A stretch of DNA of 64,000 bases from Roseomonas sp. E05 (GTDB lineage: Bacteria > Pseudomonadota > Alphaproteobacteria > Acetobacterales > Acetobacteraceae): the NCBI RefSeq assembly GCF_030063475.1, contig NZ_JASIRT010000027.1, forward strand, positions 1-64,000, in the 5' to 3' direction. Shown here one piece after another: positions 20,259 through 28,861 of the stretch. The notes below the pieces were generated by a model that searched no databases, had not been told where the DNA came from, and saw only the letters and a program-made list of their open reading frames with translations. Every line of letters begins with the position of its first letter. Position 1 is the first letter of the stretch. A program made the translations under genes and the position numbers.

Positions 20259-22778
20259 ATGGGAACATTGCCGGAACCCTTTGCCCGCTGGTTCGCCGCA
20301 CGCGGCTGGCGGCCCCGCCCGCACCAGCTCGCCATGCTGGAGGCGGCGGAAGCGGGCCGCTCCGCCCTGCTCATCGCCCCCACCGGCGGCGGCAAGACGC
20401 TGGCCGGATTCCTGCCGAGCCTGATCGACCTGCACCGCGATCCGCGCCTCGGCCTGCACACGCTTTATGTGTCGCCACTCAAAGCGCTGGCGGTGGACAT
20501 CGCCCGCAACCTGCTGGCGCCGATCGAGGAGATGGGCCTCGGCGCCACGGTGGAGACGCGCACCGGCGACACCCCCGCCAACCGCCGTGCCCGCCAGCGC
20601 GTGCAGCCGCCGCAGATCCTGCTGACCACGCCGGAGAGCCTGACCCTGCTGCTTTCCCTGCCCGATGCGGGGGAGATGTTCGGCAGCCTCGCCCGCGTGG
20701 TGGTGGACGAGGTGCATGCCCTGGCCGGCACCAAGCGTGGTGACCAGCTCGCGCTGTGCATGGCGCGGCTGTCGAAGCTGGCGCCGGGGATGCGCCGCGT
20801 TGGCCTTTCCGCCACCGTCGCCCATCCTGAGGCCATCGCTGCCTGGGTGGCGGAGGACGCACGGGCGGAGTCGGTGCGGCTGGTGCGGGCGGAGGGCGGC
20901 GCGGCCCCGGCGCTGGACATCGTGTTGCCGGCGGGGCGGCTGCCCTGGGGCGGCCATATGGGCCTCGCCTCCATGCCGGAGGTCTATGCGGCGCTGAAGA
21001 CGGCGGGTGTCACCATTGTCTTCGTCAATACCCGCGCCCAGGCCGAGTTGTGCTTCCAGGCCCTCTGGCGGCTCAACGACGACAACCTGCCGATTGCCCT
21101 CCACCATGGCTCACTGACCGTCGAACAGCGGCGCAAGGTCGAGGCGGCGATGGCGGCGGGGAAGCTGCGCGCCGTGGTGGCCACCGCCTCGCTCGATCTC
21201 GGCATCGACTGGGGCGCGGTGGACCAGGTGATCCAGGTCGGCGCGCCGAAGGGCGTGGCGCGCCTCCTCCAGCGGGTCGGCCGCGCCAACCACCGGATGG
21301 ACGAGCCTTCCCGCGCGCTGCTGGTGCCGGCCAACCGCTTCGAGGTGGTGGAATGCCGCGCCGCCATCGAGGCCGTGGTGGAGGGCCAGGTCGATGGCGA
21401 GCCGCCCCGCCCCGGCGGGCTGGACGTGCTGGCGCAGCACATCCTGGCCATGGCCTGCCATGCCCCCTTTCACCCGGACGACCTCTATGCCGAGGTGACG
21501 CGCGCCGCGCCCTTTGCCGCCCTCACCCGCCGCGACTTCGACGACACGCTGCGCTTCGTCGAGGATGGCGGCTATGCCCTCACCGCCTATGAGCGCTTCC
21601 GCAAGCTGTTCCGCGACAGCGAGGGGATGATCCATGTCCGCACCGCCCAGGTGGCGCGGCAGTTGCGGATGAACCTCGGCACCATCGTCGAGACGCCGCT
21701 GCTGAAGGTGCGCCTGCGGGGCGGTCCCATGCTGGGCGAGGTGGAGGAGTGGTTCGTCTCCACCCTGCAGCCGGGCGACAACTTCATGTTCGCCGGCCAG
21801 CTCCTGCGCTACGAGCGGCTGGACCCGACGGCCGTCATCGTCTCGCCAGGCGGCGAGGGCGAGCCGCGCGTGCCGGCCTATGGCGGCTCGAAGCTGCCGC
21901 TGACCACCGATCTGGCGCGGCGGGTGCGCGCCATCCTCTCGGAGCCGCGCCGCTGGCGCGAGCTGCCGCCGCCCGTGCAGGAATGGTTGCGCCTGCAACG
22001 GCACGCCTCGGAACTGCCGCCGCGCGAGGGGCTGCTGGTCGAGACCTTCCCGCATCGCGGCCGCTGGTTCCTGGTGGCCTACTGCTTCGAGGGGCGGCTG
22101 GCGCATCAGACGCTTGGCATGCTGCTGACCCGGCGGATGGAACGGATGGGTCACGGACCGCTCGGCTTCCTCGCCACGGACTATGTGCTGGCCGCCTGGT
22201 CCGCCTTCCCGCCGGAGGATGTCGACCATCTCTTCGCCGAGGACCTGCTGGGCGAGGAGCTGGAGGAGTGGATGGCCGAAAGCTCCATGCTGCGGCGCTC
22301 CTTCCGCAACATCGCCACCATCGCCGGGCTGCTGGAGAAGCACCATCCCGGCCAGGAGAAGTCCGGACGGCAGATGACCATGTCGGCGGACCTGATCTAC
22401 GACGTGCTGCGCAAGCACGATCCGCAGCACATCCTGCTGCGCGCCACCCGCGCCGAGGCGGCGGCAGGGCTGACCGATATCGGCCGCATCGGCAGCCTGC
22501 TGGCCCGCATCAAGGGCCGCATCCGGCACCGTGCGCTGGACCGCGCCTCCCCGCTCGCCGTGCCGGCGCTGATCGAGGAAGGGCGCGAATGGGTCGCCGG
22601 CAGTGCCGAGGACGCCCTCTTGGCCGAAGCCGAGGCGCTGGTGGAAGAGGCCACCGGCGGGGCCGAGCACTTTACCGGCACGCTCGGGCTGGGCGCCCTG
22701 CCGTCCACGCCCCCGCGCCCAGCGGAACCCGGCCGCCGCCGGGCACCGCACCGCCGCGCACGGCTCGGTGCGGGCTGA
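20259..22778 (+). CDS. Ligase-associated DEXH-box helicase (Lhr-like)
   Basis: Superfamily 2 helicase of 839 residues. Motif I is APTGGGKTLAGFLP, motif II DEVHALAGTKRGDQ, motif III VGLSATVAHP and motif VI LLQRVGRANHRMD. The winged-helix and Lhr C-terminal regions follow to about residue 790. Members of this subfamily normally sit with an ATP-dependent DNA ligase, an exonuclease and the PdeM endonuclease. Here only pdeM follows, 63 nt downstream, in the same direction. The role is DNA repair by association. Start at 20259 without a strong Shine-Dalgarno sequence. Confidence 0.93.
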   Translation: MGTLPEPFARWFAARGWRPRPHQLAMLEAAEAGRSALLIAPTGGGKTLAGFLPSLIDLHRDPRLGLHTLYVSPLKALAVDIARNLLAPIEEMGLGATVETRTGDTPANRRARQRVQPPQILLTTPESLTLLLSLPDAGEMFGSLARVVVDEVHALAGTKRGDQLALCMARLSKLAPGMRRVGLSATVAHPEAIAAWVAEDARAESVRLVRAEGGAAPALDIVLPAGRLPWGGHMGLASMPEVYAALKTAGVTIVFVNTRAQAELCFQALWRLNDDNLPIALHHGSLTVEQRRKVEAAMAAGKLRAVVATASLDLGIDWGAVDQVIQVGAPKGVARLLQRVGRANHRMDEPSRALLVPANRFEVVECRAAIEAVVEGQVDGEPPRPGGLDVLAQHILAMACHAPFHPDDLYAEVTRAAPFAALTRRDFDDTLRFVEDGGYALTAYERFRKLFRDSEGMIHVRTAQVARQLRMNLGTIVETPLLKVRLRGGPMLGEVEEWFVSTLQPGDNFMFAGQLLRYERLDPTAVIVSPGGEGEPRVPAYGGSKLPLTTDLARRVRAILSEPRRWRELPPPVQEWLRLQRHASELPPREGLLVETFPHRGRWFLVAYCFEGRLAHQTLGMLLTRRMERMGHGPLGFLATDYVLAAWSAFPPEDVDHLFAEDLLGEELEEWMAESSMLRRSFRNIATIAGLLEKHHPGQEKSGRQMTMSADLIYDVLRKHDPQHILLRATRAEAAAGLTDIGRIGSLLARIKGRIRHRALDRASPLAVPALIEEGREWVAGSAEDALLAEAEALVEEATGGAEHFTGTLGLGALPSTPPRPAEPGRRRAPHRRARLGAG

Positions 22779-22841
22779 GGCAGCCGGGATGTGACTTTCC
22801 CCTTCCCGGCCGGCTTCCCGTCCGGTAACGCAGTCGAAGCA

Positions 22842-23570
22842 ATGATTTCCGCGCCCCTGCACCTGGCCGGCGAACGCCTGGCCCTCGATCCGGCGGGCGT
22901 GCTGTTCTGGCCCGCCCGGAAGCTGCTCGCCGTCTCCGACCTGCATTTGGAGAAGGGCAGTCACTTCGCCGCCCGCGGCCGCTTCGTCCCGCCCTATGAC
23001 ACGCGCGAGACGCTGGCGCGCCTCACTCCCCTGCTGCGCCGCTACGCGCCCCGCCACCTCGTCTTCCTCGGCGACAGCTTCCACGACGCCGCCGGCGCAG
23101 CGCGGCTGCCCCCCACCGAGCGCGCCACCCTGCGGCAGCTTCTGGAGGGGCGCGAGGTGACCTGGGTGCTCGGCAACCACGACCCGCTGCCGCCCGAGGC
23201 GCTGCCCGGCGAGGCCGTGGAGGAGCTGCGCCTCGGCCCGCTGGTGTTCCGCCACCAGGGCATCCCCGGCAATGGCGCGGGCTTCGAGCTGAGCGGCCAT
23301 TTCCACCCCAAGGCCAGCATGGCCACCCGCTGCGGCGCGGTGACGCGGCCCTGCTTCATGACCGACGCGCGCCGCATCCTGCTGCCGGCCTTCGGCGCCT
23401 ATACCGGTGGATTGGCGATCACCGAGGCGCCGGTGGCCGCCCTGTTCCCGCGCGGCGGGCGGGCCTTCCTGCTCGGCAAGGAACGGCTCTTCAGCCTGGC
23501 GGTTGGGCCGATGAAGCATCTGGCCGCGGCCCTGAGCAGGACCCCGGTGGAACCCACATCTCCGGCATGA
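22842..23570 (+). CDS. pdeM: Ligase-associated DNA damage response endonuclease PdeM
   Basis: Calcineurin-like metallophosphoesterase of 242 residues. The metal-binding motifs are complete: DLHLEKGSHFAARG, LGDSFHDAAG, LGNHDPLP and SGHFHPKA. These match the PdeM subfamily found beside Lhr-like helicases. The ATG at 22842 (MISAPLHLAGERLALDP) fits the family N-terminus. A GTG at 22791 would add 17 residues and place the gene closer to the helicase stop. Its stop overlaps the photolyase start (ATGA), so the three repair genes look co-translated. Confidence 0.9.
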   Translation: MISAPLHLAGERLALDPAGVLFWPARKLLAVSDLHLEKGSHFAARGRFVPPYDTRETLARLTPLLRRYAPRHLVFLGDSFHDAAGAARLPPTERATLRQLLEGREVTWVLGNHDPLPPEALPGEAVEELRLGPLVFRHQGIPGNGAGFELSGHFHPKASMATRCGAVTRPCFMTDARRILLPAFGAYTGGLAITEAPVAALFPRGGRAFLLGKERLFSLAVGPMKHLAAALSRTPVEPTSPA

Positions 23571-24994
23571 CCGAAGCCCCGACCCTGCTCTGGCTGCGCC
23601 AGGACCTGCGCCTCGCCGACAATCCCGCCCTGCACGCGGCGGCCGAGGGACCGGTGCTGCCGGTCTTCGTGCTCGACGAGGCCGCCGCCGGCCGCTGGGC
23701 CACGGGCGGCGCGGGGCGCTGGTGGCTGCATCACAGCCTGGCGGCGCTGGGCGCGGCACTGGCCGAGCGGGGCGCGCCCCTGCTGCTGCTGCATGGCGAT
23801 GCCGGCCGGCTCATCCCCGAACTGGCGGCGCGGACCGGCGCGGCCGCGGTCCATGCGGGCCGGCTGCACACTCCCTGGGCCCGCCAGCGCGATGCGCGGG
23901 TGGCCGAGGCGCTGCGGCGCGAAGGTCGGGCGCTGCACCTGCATGACGGCGCACTGCTGATGGAGCCGGAGCGGCTGCGCAACGGCCAGGGGCGGCCCTA
24001 TGCGATCTACAGCCCCTTCGCCCGTGCGGTGATGGCGTTGGGCGACCCGCCGCCCGCGGTCCCGGCGCCGCCTCGGCTGCAGGGGGTCCGGCCCCCGCCG
24101 GGTGGCCTCGCTCTCGCTGACCTGGCGCTGCTGCCGCGCCCCGACTGGGCCGCCGAGTTCGCCGCCTACTGGACGCCCGGCGAGGCCCCCGCCCAGGCGC
24201 GGCTGCACGCCTTCCTGCAGGACACGGCGGGGGATTACGACACCGGGCGCGACATTCCGGGCGAGGATGGCACCGCACGCCTCTCGCCGCATCTGCACTG
24301 GGGTGAGCTGTCCCCCCGGCAGGTCTGGCACGCCGTGATGCAGCATGGCGGGCAACAGGGCGGGCGCGGCACCTTTCTGCGCGAGATCCTGTGGCGCGAG
24401 TTCAGCCATCACCTGCTCTGGCACCGCCCGGAACTGCCGGAGCAGCCGCTGCGCCGGGAATATGCCGGCTTCCCCTACCAGCCCGACCGGGCGCTGCTGC
24501 GCGCCTGGCAGCAGGGCCGCACCGGCTACCCGATCGTGGATGCCGGGATGCGCCAGCTCTGGCGCCACGGCTGGATGCACAACCGGGTGCGGATGGTGGC
24601 CGCCAGCCTGCTGGTGAAGCACCTTCTGCAGCCCTGGTGGGAGGGCGCGGCCTGGTTCTGGGACACGTTGGTGGACGCCGACCTCGCCAACAACAGCGCC
24701 AACTGGCAATGGGTGGCGGGCTGCGGCACCGATGCCACGCCCTATTTCCGGATTTTCAACCCGGTGCTGCAAGGCAGGAAGTTCGATTCCACCGGCGCCT
24801 ATGTGCGCGCCTTCGTGCCGGAGCTGGCGGGCCTGCCGGATCGCTGGCTGCACGAGCCCTGGTCGGCACCCCCGGAGGTGCTGCGCGGCGCCGGCGTCGT
24901 GCTCGGCCGGACCTATCCCGCGCCGGTGATGGACCCGCAGGCCGGCCGCGCCCGCGCCCTCGCCGCCCTGCAGGGCATGAAAGCCGCCGAATGA
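23567..24994 (+). CDS. phrB: Deoxyribodipyrimidine photolyase (class I)
   Basis: FAD-dependent, blue-light-driven repair of cyclobutane pyrimidine dimers. The 475-residue protein has an N-terminal Rossmann antenna domain (LLWLRQDLRLADNPAL) and a C-terminal FAD domain with SPHLHWGELSPRQVW, LREILWREFSHHLLW and the signature GYPIVDAGMRQLWRHGWMHNR. The Trp-rich electron-transfer region and DLANNSANWQWVAGCG are intact, so activity is expected. The ATG overlaps the pdeM stop, and its own stop overlaps the next ATG. The neighbours make a UV-damage repair operon. Confidence 0.95.
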   Translation: MTEAPTLLWLRQDLRLADNPALHAAAEGPVLPVFVLDEAAAGRWATGGAGRWWLHHSLAALGAALAERGAPLLLLHGDAGRLIPELAARTGAAAVHAGRLHTPWARQRDARVAEALRREGRALHLHDGALLMEPERLRNGQGRPYAIYSPFARAVMALGDPPPAVPAPPRLQGVRPPPGGLALADLALLPRPDWAAEFAAYWTPGEAPAQARLHAFLQDTAGDYDTGRDIPGEDGTARLSPHLHWGELSPRQVWHAVMQHGGQQGGRGTFLREILWREFSHHLLWHRPELPEQPLRREYAGFPYQPDRALLRAWQQGRTGYPIVDAGMRQLWRHGWMHNRVRMVAASLLVKHLLQPWWEGAAWFWDTLVDADLANNSANWQWVAGCGTDATPYFRIFNPVLQGRKFDSTGAYVRAFVPELAGLPDRWLHEPWSAPPEVLRGAGVVLGRTYPAPVMDPQAGRARALAALQGMKAAE

Positions 24995-25728
24995 GCTACG
25001 CCCCCGCCGAGCTGCTGCACCGGATCCGCCAAGACTTCGCCGGGCTGCGGGTGGTCGGCGACGTGCATGGTGACGCCGCGAGCTTCGCCGCCGCCATCGC
25101 GGGCGCAGAGGAGAAGAGGCTGTTCGTGCTGCAGCTCGGCGACCTCACCGACCGCGGCCCGGACAGCCCGGAGGCGCTGCGCCTCGCCTTCGCCATGCGC
25201 GAGGCCGGGCGCGGCCTGTTCCTGCTCGGCAACCATGACCACAAGCTGCGCCGCGCCCTGGCCGGCACCGTGGTGCGGCCGGACCCGGAGGGGCTGGGCG
25301 TCACGCTGGCGCAGCTCGACGCCGCGCCCGACGGGCCGGCGCTGAAGGCCCGCGCGCTGGAGGAGATCGGCCACGCGCCGGCCTGGCTGCGGCTTGGCCC
25401 CTGGCTCTTCGTGCATGGCGGCTTCCATCCGCGCATGCTGCGCGAGCCCTCCCCGCCCGATGCCGGGCTGCGCAAGCCGGAAGGCCTGGTGCCGCGCGCA
25501 TTGTTCGGCCAGGTGACCAGCCGCACCCGGCTCGATGGCTATCCGGAGCGGCTGCACAGCTGGGTGCACCGCATTCCCTCCGGCATCACCGTCTATTGCG
25601 GGCACGAGATGCGCAGCCTGAACGGGCGGCCCTTCGTCGCCGTCTCCGCCGCCGGCGGCCGCGCCGTGTTCCTCGACACCGGTGCCGGCAAGGGCGGTCA
25701 CCTCTCCTGGATCGACCTGCCCTGGTGA
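24991..25728 (+). CDS. Metallophosphoesterase (serine/threonine phosphatase-like)
   Basis: Calcineurin-like phosphoesterase of 245 residues with ordered motifs GDVHGDAASFAAAI, LGDLTDRGPDS, LGNHDHKL, VHGGFHPRM and YCGHEM. These match the PPP/diadenosine tetraphosphatase-like group. The ATG overlaps the photolyase stop (ATGA), giving a continuous pdeM-phr-phosphatase reading unit. Possible substrates are phosphoproteins or dinucleoside polyphosphates; the sequence alone does not decide. Its place in a repair operon suggests a role in damage signalling or nucleotide clean-up, which is inference. Confidence 0.85.
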   Translation: MSYAPAELLHRIRQDFAGLRVVGDVHGDAASFAAAIAGAEEKRLFVLQLGDLTDRGPDSPEALRLAFAMREAGRGLFLLGNHDHKLRRALAGTVVRPDPEGLGVTLAQLDAAPDGPALKARALEEIGHAPAWLRLGPWLFVHGGFHPRMLREPSPPDAGLRKPEGLVPRALFGQVTSRTRLDGYPERLHSWVHRIPSGITVYCGHEMRSLNGRPFVAVSAAGGRAVFLDTGAGKGGHLSWIDLPW

Positions 25729-25778
25729 TCGCGCGCCCGTGACGGGCAGGGCGCAGGCAGGTACAGCCAGGAAAATCC

Positions 25779-25803
25779 GGAACCTTCGCTTTCAGGTGCT
25801 GTT
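25779..25803 (+). promoter_or_regulatory. Candidate EcfG (general stress response) promoter
   Basis: GGAAC at 25779-25783, 16 nt, then TGTT at 25800-25803. The alphaproteobacterial EcfG/PhyR consensus is GGAAC-N16-17-CGTT, so this is 8 of 9 positions at the right spacing. It lies 28 nt before the first DUF2382 start, a plausible leader length for a stress gene. Confidence 0.6.
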
Positions 25804-25830
25804 TCTTCCCCAGACCCCGGGAGAGGATCA

Positions 25831-26250
25831 ATGCCGGCTGAAACAGAGCCCACTGTTGTGCCGGTCGTCGAAGAAGTCCTCCGGGCCAGCAAAACCAAGC
25901 GCGAAACTGGCCGTGTCCGCGTCTCGATCCGCACCGAAACAGTCGAGGACATGGTGGAGGCGCGGCTGCGCAGCCGTGCCGCCTCGGTTGAGCGCGTCGC
26001 GGTCGGCCGGGAAGTGACAGAGGTTCCGCAGATCCGGGAGGAGGACGGTGTTCTCATCGTCCCCGTCGTCGAGGAAGTCCTCGTGGTCGAGCGGCGGCTG
26101 GTCCTCAAGGAGGAAATTCGCCTGCGCCAGACGGAATCCGAGGAAACGGTGCAGCAGCCGGTCGCACGCCGGGTGCAGCACGCGACCATCGAGCGTCTGC
26201 CCGCCGCGCAGGAGGAACCCACCTCCCCGCCATCGACCAACGCGCCGTAA
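25831..26250 (+). CDS. YsnF/AvaK-type (DUF2382) stress protein, short form
   Basis: The 139-residue charged protein consists of two copies of the DUF2382 repeat: VVPVVEEVLRASKTKRETGRV and later IVPVVEEVLVVERRLVLKEE, each ending in a conserved Arg/Glu-rich strand. DUF2382 proteins (B. subtilis YsnF, cyanobacterial AvaK relatives) are associated with stress; their biochemical role is not known. GGGAGAGG lies about 5 nt before the ATG. An EcfG-like promoter is 28 nt upstream, and the long form follows after 25 nt. Confidence 0.85.
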   Translation: MPAETEPTVVPVVEEVLRASKTKRETGRVRVSIRTETVEDMVEARLRSRAASVERVAVGREVTEVPQIREEDGVLIVPVVEEVLVVERRLVLKEEIRLRQTESEETVQQPVARRVQHATIERLPAAQEEPTSPPSTNAP

Positions 26251-26275
26251 AGCGCAGTAAAATTCAGGAGGTTTC

Positions 26276-27316
26276 ATGACTTGTACCATCACCGGCCTTT
26301 TCGACACGCGCCAGGCCGCGGAGGAGACGGTTCGTCATCTGGTCGAGCGCGACGGGATTGACCGCAGTTCCGTCCGGCAGCACGGGCGCGATGAGGTCTC
26401 CTCCAACACCGCCGCGGCCGGCGAGGACCAGGGTATCTGGGCCTCGCTGAAGAGCCTGTTCATGCCGGATGAGGACCGCTACTCGTATTCCGAGGGCATC
26501 CGGCGCGGCGGTGTCGTCGTCTCCGTCGAGGTCGAGGACAGCCAGGTCGAGCACACCATGGACCTGTTCGAGCAGAACGGCGCCGTTGACCTGAACTCGC
26601 GCGAGGCGGAATGGCGCCAGAGCGGCTGGGCCGGTTATACCGGCACCACGCAGGAGACGCCCCGGAGTACCGGTACTGACACGCCGGGCTATGACACGAC
26701 GGCGGGCATTCCCTCTTCCGCCGGTATCGCAGGTGGCATGGGCCTGGCCGCGAGCGGTGCACCGGGGCTCGGAACACCGGAAAGCCAGCCCGGCTCGATG
26801 GAGACCCGCAGCGGCATGACCGGCACGGGGACCGATCGTCCAACCGCCAGCCCTGCGGCGATGACAGGCAGCGACCTGGCCGGCAGTGGCACGGCGGCCA
26901 CCCCCATGGCGGAAGGCCGAGGCGGCGAGGAGGTCATCCCGGTCGTCGAGGAGCAGTTGCGCGTGGGCAAGCGCGACGCGGAACGCGGCCGCGTGCGCGT
27001 GCGCTCCTATGTGCAGGAGCGGCCGGTGACGGAGAGCGTCACGTTGCGGCAGGAGCATGTGAACGTCGAGCGCCGCAACGTCGACCGCCCGATGACCGAT
27101 GCGGATGATGCCTTCCGTGAACGCACCATCGAGGCGACGGAGCATGGCGAGGAGGCGGTCGTCTCGAAGGAGGCACGCGTCGTCGAGGAAGTGACGATCA
27201 ACAAGGACAGCACGCAACACGAGGAGACGGTGCGCGACACGGTGCGGCGTCAGGACGTCGAGGTGGAGGACAGCCGCTCAGGCACCACTCCCCCGATGCC
27301 GCGCAACCCGGCCTGA
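26276..27316 (+). CDS. YsnF/AvaK-type (DUF2382) stress protein, long form
   Basis: The 346-residue protein has an N-terminal globular module (about 1-110; TCTITGLFDTRQAAEETVRH, as in YsnF-type proteins that pair a flavin-like/YflT-like fold with DUF2382). A low-complexity Gly/Thr/Ser linker (about 120-225) follows, then a DUF2382 repeat pair beginning IPVVEEQLRVGKRDAERGRV. A perfect AGGAGG lies 6 nt before the ATG. It probably shares the operon of the short form and is likely expressed in the general stress response. No catalytic motif is visible. Confidence 0.85.
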   Translation: MTCTITGLFDTRQAAEETVRHLVERDGIDRSSVRQHGRDEVSSNTAAAGEDQGIWASLKSLFMPDEDRYSYSEGIRRGGVVVSVEVEDSQVEHTMDLFEQNGAVDLNSREAEWRQSGWAGYTGTTQETPRSTGTDTPGYDTTAGIPSSAGIAGGMGLAASGAPGLGTPESQPGSMETRSGMTGTGTDRPTASPAAMTGSDLAGSGTAATPMAEGRGGEEVIPVVEEQLRVGKRDAERGRVRVRSYVQERPVTESVTLRQEHVNVERRNVDRPMTDADDAFRERTIEATEHGEEAVVSKEARVVEEVTINKDSTQHEETVRDTVRRQDVEVEDSRSGTTPPMPRNPA

Positions 27317-27363
27317 GGCCGGGCCGGGACTTCTATCACCTCACCTTCTGACTTGGCTGAAGA

Positions 27364-27385
27364 CGGGGCCGGTTCGCCGGCCCCG
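27364..27385 (+). terminator. Terminator hairpin after the DUF2382 operon
   Basis: CGGGGCCGG (27364-27372) and CCGGCCCCG (27377-27385) form a perfect 9-bp stem with the stable loop TTCG, 48 nt past the long DUF2382 stop. No long T-run follows. Confidence 0.7.
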
Positions 27386-27408
27386 TTCGCCTGTGCAGCG
27401 CCCGGAAC

Positions 27409-27442
27409 GCTCCCCTCCCGCCCCGCCGGGCGGGAGGGGAGC
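27409..27442. terminator. Second strong hairpin, directly after the minus-strand small gene
   Basis: A perfect 14-bp inverted repeat GCTCCCCTCCCGCC / GGCGGGAGGGGAGC with loop CCGCCG. It begins 4 nt beyond the stop of the minus-strand 51-codon gene and also faces the DUF2382 operon, so it can act in both directions. Confidence 0.7.
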
Positions 27443-27445
27443 GGA

Positions 27446-27601
27446 TCAGTGCACCTGTCCGGCGGGGCAGCCCGCGCCGCCGGAACCGCGCCGGCCACGG
27501 GTGGTGGTTGGCCGAGGGCCTGGGGGAGACTTCGGCAACAGCGCCAGCCCACTGGCGATGAGCGCCCCAGCCGAGATCGCCATGATGGAAGATGCGCGCA
27601 T
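27446..27601 (-). CDS. Small predicted membrane or secreted protein (51 aa)
   Basis: Not recognised. The short frame MRASSIMAISAGALIASGLA encodes one hydrophobic N-terminal segment (about 5-22) followed by a basic, Pro/Gly-rich tail (about 28-51). A weak purine-rich stretch (AAAGAGAA) lies 6-12 nt upstream. The strongest support is the hairpin placed 4 nt after the stop. It could be a signal-peptide-bearing peptide or a tail-less membrane microprotein. Confidence 0.4.
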   Translation of the reverse strand: MRASSIMAISAGALIASGLALLPKSPPGPRPTTTRGRRGSGGAGCPAGQVH

Positions 27602-27858
27602 CAGTGTTCTCTTTCTGCCATTGCGGCCTCGCGGTGCCTTGCAAGCTGGGGCGCTCCCGTGCGCAGCCAGCCCCCGCAGGGTCCCGCCGCTCATCGGCTT
27701 GGTTGGAAAGTTGACAAAGCCGCGCGCGGCCGGGCGGCAGGGGCCATGCTCGGCGTTGCTGCCGCCTGCCTCCGCATCACGGTGCGAAACCGAAGGCGGC
27801 GACGTTGCGGTCAAGCATGAAGAGCGCGACGATGAAGACGGGGCCGGCGAAGATCCGA

Positions 27859-28020
27859 TTCAGTGCGGACTTGCGCCCGGCAAGATGGCAGGCGAACTGC
27901 ATGCCGATGCCGATGCCGAGGCTCATCCTGCACGCGTTGCAGGTGAACATCGCCGATGGCCGTCTGCCGCCACCGGAAAGCAACGGCCGGCGCTATCTGC
28001 GGATTCCGCTCGATGCCTTG
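27859..28020 (+). pseudogene. Decayed C-terminal remnant of a persulfide-dioxygenase-like MBL enzyme
   Basis: A plus-strand frame here reads FSADLRPAR, MPMPRLIL and QVNIADGRLPPPESNG followed by RRYLRIPLDA. The intact MBL enzyme at 54941-55870 ends with QVNIRAGRFPEAESNG and VRYLVIPVTA. Eleven of the 16 residues in the first block match. No start, no metal-binding HxHxDH region and no clean stop are present; upstream similarity (NVAVK-like) lies in another frame. It is therefore a truncated, frameshifted relic between the small minus-strand gene and the GntR regulator. Confidence 0.65.
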
Positions 28021-28061
28021 GGTGCGGGTGCCCCGGGACTGAGCGCCCCCTCCCCGCCGGC

Positions 28062-28847
28062 CTATCGCCCCCCGGCCGCGCCCGGGGGGCTGACGAGCGC
28101 GCGGACATCGCGCTTGCGCAGCGTCTCGGACAGGCGCGTCGCCTCCTGCTGAAGCTCGTGGAAGGCGGCCTCGGTGAAGGCGATATGCGCATGCATCGCC
28201 TTGCCGGCCGCTTCCGCCTCGCCGCGCAGGATAGCCTCACCGAGCGCCTGGTGCTGCTCCAGGATGGCACCTCGCAGGGTGTCGCGCTGCCAATACTGCT
28301 CGTGGCTCAGCAGGATGCCCCGACGCAGCAGGCCGGAGAAGACCCGCAGCACATGCAGCATCACCAGGTTATGGCTCGCCTCGTGCACGAGCTGGTGCAA
28401 CCGCAGGTCCTCGGCCGCTTCCTCCGCGGGCACGGCGCGGGCATGGGCCGCCTTCATGGCGGCCAGGCACTCCTCCAGCGCCGCCCGCTCAGGCGGTGTG
28501 ATGCGCGTGGCGGCGAGCGCGGCGGCCTCCGGCTCGATCAGCCGGCGATACTCGAAATAGTCGCCGGCGACGCGCGGGTTGTGGCCGAACAGCCCTTCCA
28601 GCGGAGCGCTGAGCGGCGCCAGGAAATCCGCCACCAGCGTGCCACTGCGCGAGCCGGTCAGCAGGCCCTTCTCCTCCAACAGAGCCAGTGCCTCGCGCAG
28701 TGAAGGGCGGGAGACGCCCAGCACCTCCGCCAGCTCGCGCTCCGGCGCCAGCCGCTCGCCCGGGCGCAACGCCCCTTCCAGGATCAGCCCCTCCAGATGG
28801 CTGGCGACGGCATTCGCCAAAGGCGGGGTACGGATCGGCTCGGGCAT
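28062..28847 (-). CDS. lldR: GntR/FadR-family regulator, probable lactate-responsive LldR
   Basis: The 261-residue regulator has an N-terminal winged helix-turn-helix (about 10-75; GERLAPERELAEVLGVSRPSLREALALLEEKGL) and a C-terminal FCD ligand-binding domain with metal-binding positions in DLRLHQLVHEASHN and EQHQALGEAIL. FCD regulators bind small organic acids. Divergent transcription from an L-lactate dehydrogenase gene makes a lactate-sensing repressor the simplest reading. GGAG lies 6 nt before the ATG. The symbol is given by context, not by direct recognition. Confidence 0.82.
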   Translation of the reverse strand: MPEPIRTPPLANAVASHLEGLILEGALRPGERLAPERELAEVLGVSRPSLREALALLEEKGLLTGSRSGTLVADFLAPLSAPLEGLFGHNPRVAGDYFEYRRLIEPEAAALAATRITPPERAALEECLAAMKAAHARAVPAEEAAEDLRLHQLVHEASHNLVMLHVLRVFSGLLRRGILLSHEQYWQRDTLRGAILEQHQALGEAILRGEAEAAGKAMHAHIAFTEAAFHELQQEATRLSETLRKRDVRALVSPPGAAGGR

Positions 28848-28861
28848 GGCAGCTCCGTGAT

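Noticed and set aside
27777-27983. 68-codon minus-strand frame that looks like a small membrane protein
   Set aside because: It is the antisense of the decayed MBL remnant; its hydrophobic segment is explained by that reading.
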